From JABWBR01 sp036741235 (GTDB taxonomy: Bacteria > Bacteroidota > Bacteroidia > Chitinophagales > Saprospiraceae): a stretch of DNA of 44,895 nucleotides. The stretch covers positions 1 to 44,895 of the forward strand of contig DAINSQ010000015.1 in the NCBI GenBank assembly GCA_036741235.1. The letters run 5' to 3'. Below the pieces are notes generated by a model. It was given only the letters and a program-made list of their open reading frames with translations, ran no database searches and was not told where the DNA came from. Position numbers and translations under genes: made by a program. Shown one piece after another: positions 42,073-44,895 of this stretch (position 1 is the first letter of the stretch; the number at the start of each line of letters is the position of its first letter).

Positions 42073-42618
42073 ATGAAAAATATAGCGCTGATAGCTTTAG
42101 TGCTCACTTGTGTCGCACAATGGATTGTACCTGCCAACATGATCCGGCAACGCGAGCAGATACTTGACGCCGGAACGGTTTATAAGTTCAAGACTGCGCC
42201 GGTAGACCCTGTCGACGCCTTCCGCGGGCGTTATGTGCAGTTGTGGTTTGAAGCCAATTCACTGACCTTGCGAGATACTACGCAGCAATGGTACTCAGGT
42301 GAAGAAGTTTATCTTCAACTATCAACTGACAGTGCAGGGTTCGCCACTTTTACCGATGCCCTGAAAATGCCTCCTGCCGGGGGCGACTACTTGCTGGCCA
42401 AAGTCAGTTATACCGACGTATACGCCAAACCGCCTGTTATGTTTATCACTTTACCTTTCGACCGTTTTTACATGGAAGAAAGCAGGGCCCCGAAGGCAGA
42501 ACAACAATACAACGAAGCCGCCCGCGATACCTCAAAAGTCACCTACGCCGTGGTTAAAATCAATGCCGGCCAGGCTGTGCTCGAAGATGTGGTGATTGAT
42601 GGGATTTCGCTGCGGTAG
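42073..42618 (+). CDS. GDYXXLXY family protein
   Basis: This is a 181-residue protein with an N-terminal hydrophobic segment (IALIALVLTCVAQWIVPANM) acting as a signal anchor. The family's characteristic sequences are visible: VDPVDAFRGRYVQLWFE near residues 40-55 and GDYLLAKVSY, the name-giving motif (GDYxxLxY form, here with Lys). The mature part is beta-rich and should be periplasmic. Its gene follows that of a DUF2157 membrane protein after 21 bases, so a membrane-bound partner pair is likely. Function is unknown. The stop codon lies 3 bases before an unusual 35-base palindrome. Confidence 0.93.
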   Translation: MKNIALIALVLTCVAQWIVPANMIRQREQILDAGTVYKFKTAPVDPVDAFRGRYVQLWFEANSLTLRDTTQQWYSGEEVYLQLSTDSAGFATFTDALKMPPAGGDYLLAKVSYTDVYAKPPVMFITLPFDRFYMEESRAPKAEQQYNEAARDTSKVTYAVVKINAGQAVLEDVVIDGISLR

Positions 42619-42621
42619 GGA

Positions 42622-42679
42622 TACCGGTCAGACCGTTTGAAACGGTCTGACCGGTACACGGTACACGGTCTGACCGGTA
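42622..42679. repeat. 35-base palindrome plus a third partial copy
   Basis: Positions 42622-42638 are exactly complementary to 42640-42656 around a single central G. The core of the right arm (GGTCTGACCGGTA) is repeated once more at 42667-42679. It lies between the GDYXXLXY stop and the serine-hydrolase ATG, ending 14 bases before it. It could be a 3' hairpin of the first gene, an operator for the second, or both. Confidence 0.85.
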
Positions 42680-42693
42680 AAAAAAAAATTAAT

Positions 42694-44790
42694 ATGCCAA
42701 CTCGCTTAACAACCCTCGTACTGAGCCTCATCTGGCTCCTACCTTTGTCCGCCCAGGACTATGCAGGCCGCTGGAAAGGCGCCATCGAATTGCCAGGTAC
42801 CAAGCTGGAATTGTCCATCGACTTGTCGCAAAAAGACGGCAAATGGACAGGCGATATGGATATTCCGCTCCAGCAGGTAAAAGACATGGCCCTGGCGGAA
42901 TTGATCATCGAAGGTCTTTCGATAAAATTCAAATTGCCGGAAGTGCCCGGCAATGCTGCTTTTTCCGGCAATTTTAACAATAGCGCATCGCTGATTGAAG
43001 GCGATTTTACCCAGATGGGGCAGACCTTCCCGATGCGCCTGGAAAAAGAAGACGAAATTGCAAAACGAGAGGCCAAGGCGCGCCAGGACAAGGCAATATC
43101 CACTTTCCTCACCCTGGCAGACTCGCTGCGAAAAAGCCAGCAGGTGCCCGGCATCGGCATTGGTATCATAAAAGACGGGCAGATTTTGTGGGCCGGCGGA
43201 TTGGGCCAACGCGATGTCGAAAAAAATCTGCCGGCAACGGCCAATACCCTCTTTGCCATCGGTTCTACTACCAAAGCCTTCACCGTTATGGGGATCGGCC
43301 TGCTGGTAGAAGACGGACTGTTGGAATGGGATAAACCCGTTATCGGCTATATGCCCGACTTTCGCCTCTACGACGAATTTGCCACCAAAGAAATGACCCC
43401 CATTGACCTGGTAACCCACCAGTCGGGGTTGCCGCGCCATGATGCATTGTGGTACGGATCTTCATTAAGCCGGCAGGAATTGTATGAGCGCCTTCGACAC
43501 CTGCCGCCCAATAAAAGCTTCCGCTCCGGCTGGGAGTACCAAAACCTCATGTACCTGACAGCGGGCGTATTAATTGAAAAAATAACCGGCAAGCGTTGGG
43601 AAGATTTTACCCGCGAGCGCATCTTCAAGCCGCTGGGTATGAACCAATCGGTTTTTTCGGCAACAGAAGCGCCCAAAGGCGCTGAAACGGCGCTGCCATA
43701 CCGCAAAGATGGCGACAAAGCCGTGCGTATGCCCTATCGCGAAATTGCCGCTATCGGCCCCGCCGGCTCTATTTATTCAAGCGTAAACGACATGCTCAAG
43801 TGGGTGCAAATGCACCTCGACGCCGGCAAAGCCAACGGCCAGGCTTTTATCTCGGCTGATGCCGTCAACAAAATGCACCATGCCCACAAAGTTATTGAAG
43901 GCAGCGAATCGACCGTTTATCCTGAGTTTTCGGCGCGCAGCTACGGATTGGGATGGTTTGTATACAACCGGGGCGAACTGAAAGTGGTGCAACACGGCGG
44001 CAATATCGACGGGTTTTCCGCTTATGTGTATATGTTGCCCCATCAACAGATCGGAATGGTATTTCTTACCAACAGAAACGGCACGGCCCTGCCCAACGTG
44101 CTGGCCAATTACGCTACCGATCTGCTACTCGAAAAACCCTACACCGATTGGAGTACCAGAGTATTTGGCGATCAGGCCAAAAAAGCGGAAGAACAGGAAA
44201 AAGAAGCCGGCAAGAAGAAGCCGGTAGCCGGTACTTCACCGAGTCATGACTTCAATGATTATGTGGGTAAATACGAGCATCCCGGTTATGGCTTCATCGA
44301 TGTAAAGAAAGTTGGCGATAGCCTGCGCCTGGCTTTTAATGCTTTTGAGACTACGCTTCGCCATTGGCACTACGATGTGTTCAACGCCCATTTTGCCGAA
44401 TTGGAATCGGATATGCTTATCACTTTTTATACCAATAAAGACGGAGTGGTTGAAAAACTCTCGGCGCCTATCGAACCTTCGCTGCCTGAAGACCTGGTAT
44501 TCGCCAGGTTGCCCCCCGATTTGCTGAATGATGAAAAATACGTGGCAGCTATTTCCGGTTCTTATGAATTGGAAGGAACAACCTGCAAAGTCGAGAAAAA
44601 AGGCGCCAAACTATACGTTACTTTGCCCGGCCAGCCTCCCTACGAATTGCAGCCTTACCGGGAAAATGAATTCAAACTCAAAAACCTGAACGGCTACAGT
44701 TTGAGGTTTTATTTCGAAAATGGAAAAGATAAAGCCTCCTCCGCTGAATTCCACCAGCCGGATGGGGTTTATAAGGCGGTGAGAAAGTGA
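42694..44790 (+). CDS. exported serine hydrolase, beta-lactamase class C family, with DUF3471
   Basis: This 698-residue exported protein has its start at ATG 42694, chosen because it opens a signal peptide (MPTRLTTLVLSLIWLLPLSAQ) and clears the palindrome upstream. A beta domain (about 22-118, AGRWKGAIELPGTKLELSID) precedes the beta-lactamase/esterase domain (about 135-500). Its nucleophile motif is Ser191-Thr-Thr-Lys194 in AIGSTTKAF, the second motif is Tyr282-Gln-Asn284, and the third is His434-Gly-Gly436, in place of KTG. A DUF3471-type domain (about 525-620, SHDFNDYVGKYEHPGYG) and another small beta domain close the protein. The HGG third motif points to an esterase or peptidase, not a true beta-lactamase. 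An octamer array begins with its TGA stop. Confidence 0.93.
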   Translation: MPTRLTTLVLSLIWLLPLSAQDYAGRWKGAIELPGTKLELSIDLSQKDGKWTGDMDIPLQQVKDMALAELIIEGLSIKFKLPEVPGNAAFSGNFNNSASLIEGDFTQMGQTFPMRLEKEDEIAKREAKARQDKAISTFLTLADSLRKSQQVPGIGIGIIKDGQILWAGGLGQRDVEKNLPATANTLFAIGSTTKAFTVMGIGLLVEDGLLEWDKPVIGYMPDFRLYDEFATKEMTPIDLVTHQSGLPRHDALWYGSSLSRQELYERLRHLPPNKSFRSGWEYQNLMYLTAGVLIEKITGKRWEDFTRERIFKPLGMNQSVFSATEAPKGAETALPYRKDGDKAVRMPYREIAAIGPAGSIYSSVNDMLKWVQMHLDAGKANGQAFISADAVNKMHHAHKVIEGSESTVYPEFSARSYGLGWFVYNRGELKVVQHGGNIDGFSAYVYMLPHQQIGMVFLTNRNGTALPNVLANYATDLLLEKPYTDWSTRVFGDQAKKAEEQEKEAGKKKPVAGTSPSHDFNDYVGKYEHPGYGFIDVKKVGDSLRLAFNAFETTLRHWHYDVFNAHFAELESDMLITFYTNKDGVVEKLSAPIEPSLPEDLVFARLPPDLLNDEKYVAAISGSYELEGTTCKVEKKGAKLYVTLPGQPPYELQPYRENEFKLKNLNGYSLRFYFENGKDKASSAEFHQPDGVYKAVRK

Positions 44791-44859
44791 TGTGCTGATG
44801 TGCTGATGTGCTGATGTGCTGATGTGCTAATTTGCTAATTTGCTGATTTGCTAATTTGC
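44788..44859. repeat. octamer array at the 3' end of the serine hydrolase gene (TGATGTGC)
   Basis: Five copies of TGATGTGC followed by four TAATTTGC/TGATTTGC octamers run from the stop codon itself, whose TGA is the first three bases of the first unit. A short TAATAATT-type AT-rich sequence continues to the window end, with CAGCAC at 44884-44889 that could begin the returning arm. The same unit, in the same direction relative to its gene, follows the S41 protease gene at the other end of the window. Confidence 0.92.
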
Positions 44860-44895
44860 TAATAATTAAATAATAATAAATAATCAGCACAACTT

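Noticed and set aside
1..44895. Phage, transposase, integrase, restriction or toxin-antitoxin modules
   Set aside because: I read through all genes for such products and saw none. The Uma2 protein has a nuclease-like fold but no partner or mobile context, so no defence system is claimed.

Overview
The window looks like a chromosomal contig of a Bacteroidota bacterium, most likely from the Saprospiria/Lewinella side of the phylum. This rests on a SusC/SusD/SusE outer-membrane uptake operon, a protein ending in a type IX secretion (T9SS) sorting domain, paired DUF2157 and GDYXXLXY genes, a DUF2027-Smr protein, and promoter-like boxes of the Bacteroidota type (TTTG, about 19 bases, TAnnTTTG). 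An 83-base run of Ns shows it is a draft assembly. I see no phage, insertion sequence, CRISPR array or defence island.

Layout: 1-5.4 kb holds an S41 processing protease, an Lrp/AsnC regulator, a methyltransferase, a DUF2027-Smr protein and a double-OmpA protein. 5.5-8.4 kb is a tyrosine-catabolism cluster (marR, homogentisate dioxygenase, 4-hydroxyphenylpyruvate dioxygenase), in which the homogentisate dioxygenase carries two in-frame stops. 8.7-11.6 kb has a META-domain lipoprotein and a three-gene membrane/regulator cluster with two matching palindromic operator candidates. 11.8-18.4 kb is the SusC-SusD-SusE operon. 18.5-20.1 kb has an aldehyde dehydrogenase and a CAU-anticodon tRNA. 20.3-31.9 kb carries small envelope proteins, Lon, a GH20 hexosaminidase, ParE, a D-aminoacylase-like lipoprotein, a Uma2 protein and SmpB. 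32.1-36 kb has a coiled-coil membrane protein beside an OmpA lipoprotein, a cysteine-desulfurase-like enzyme and a glycine-rich RRM protein. 36-44.8 kb has a T9SS cargo protein, a helical unknown, DUF2157 and GDYXXLXY proteins, and a large serine hydrolase.

Functionally, most of the window is housekeeping (Lon, ParE, SmpB, tRNA, RRM protein) plus envelope and nutrient-uptake functions. The GH20 enzyme and the Sus operon point to glycan scavenging but are not adjacent, so a shared substrate cannot be claimed. The hpd/hmgA cluster would degrade tyrosine by way of homogentisate.

The most unusual signal is not a gene. At least twelve intergenic sites carry short-unit tandem or inverted repeats, mostly with 7-, 8- or 10-base units. 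They are commonly built as one array followed by its reverse complement, so the transcript can fold into a long hairpin. Nearly all sit directly at a gene 3' end. Four unit families recur at distant places in the window, and in three genes the stop codon lies inside the first repeat unit. Every convergent gene pair more than 20 bases apart is separated by such an array. They may act as terminators or mRNA 3'-end stabilisers, and they appear to expand and spread.
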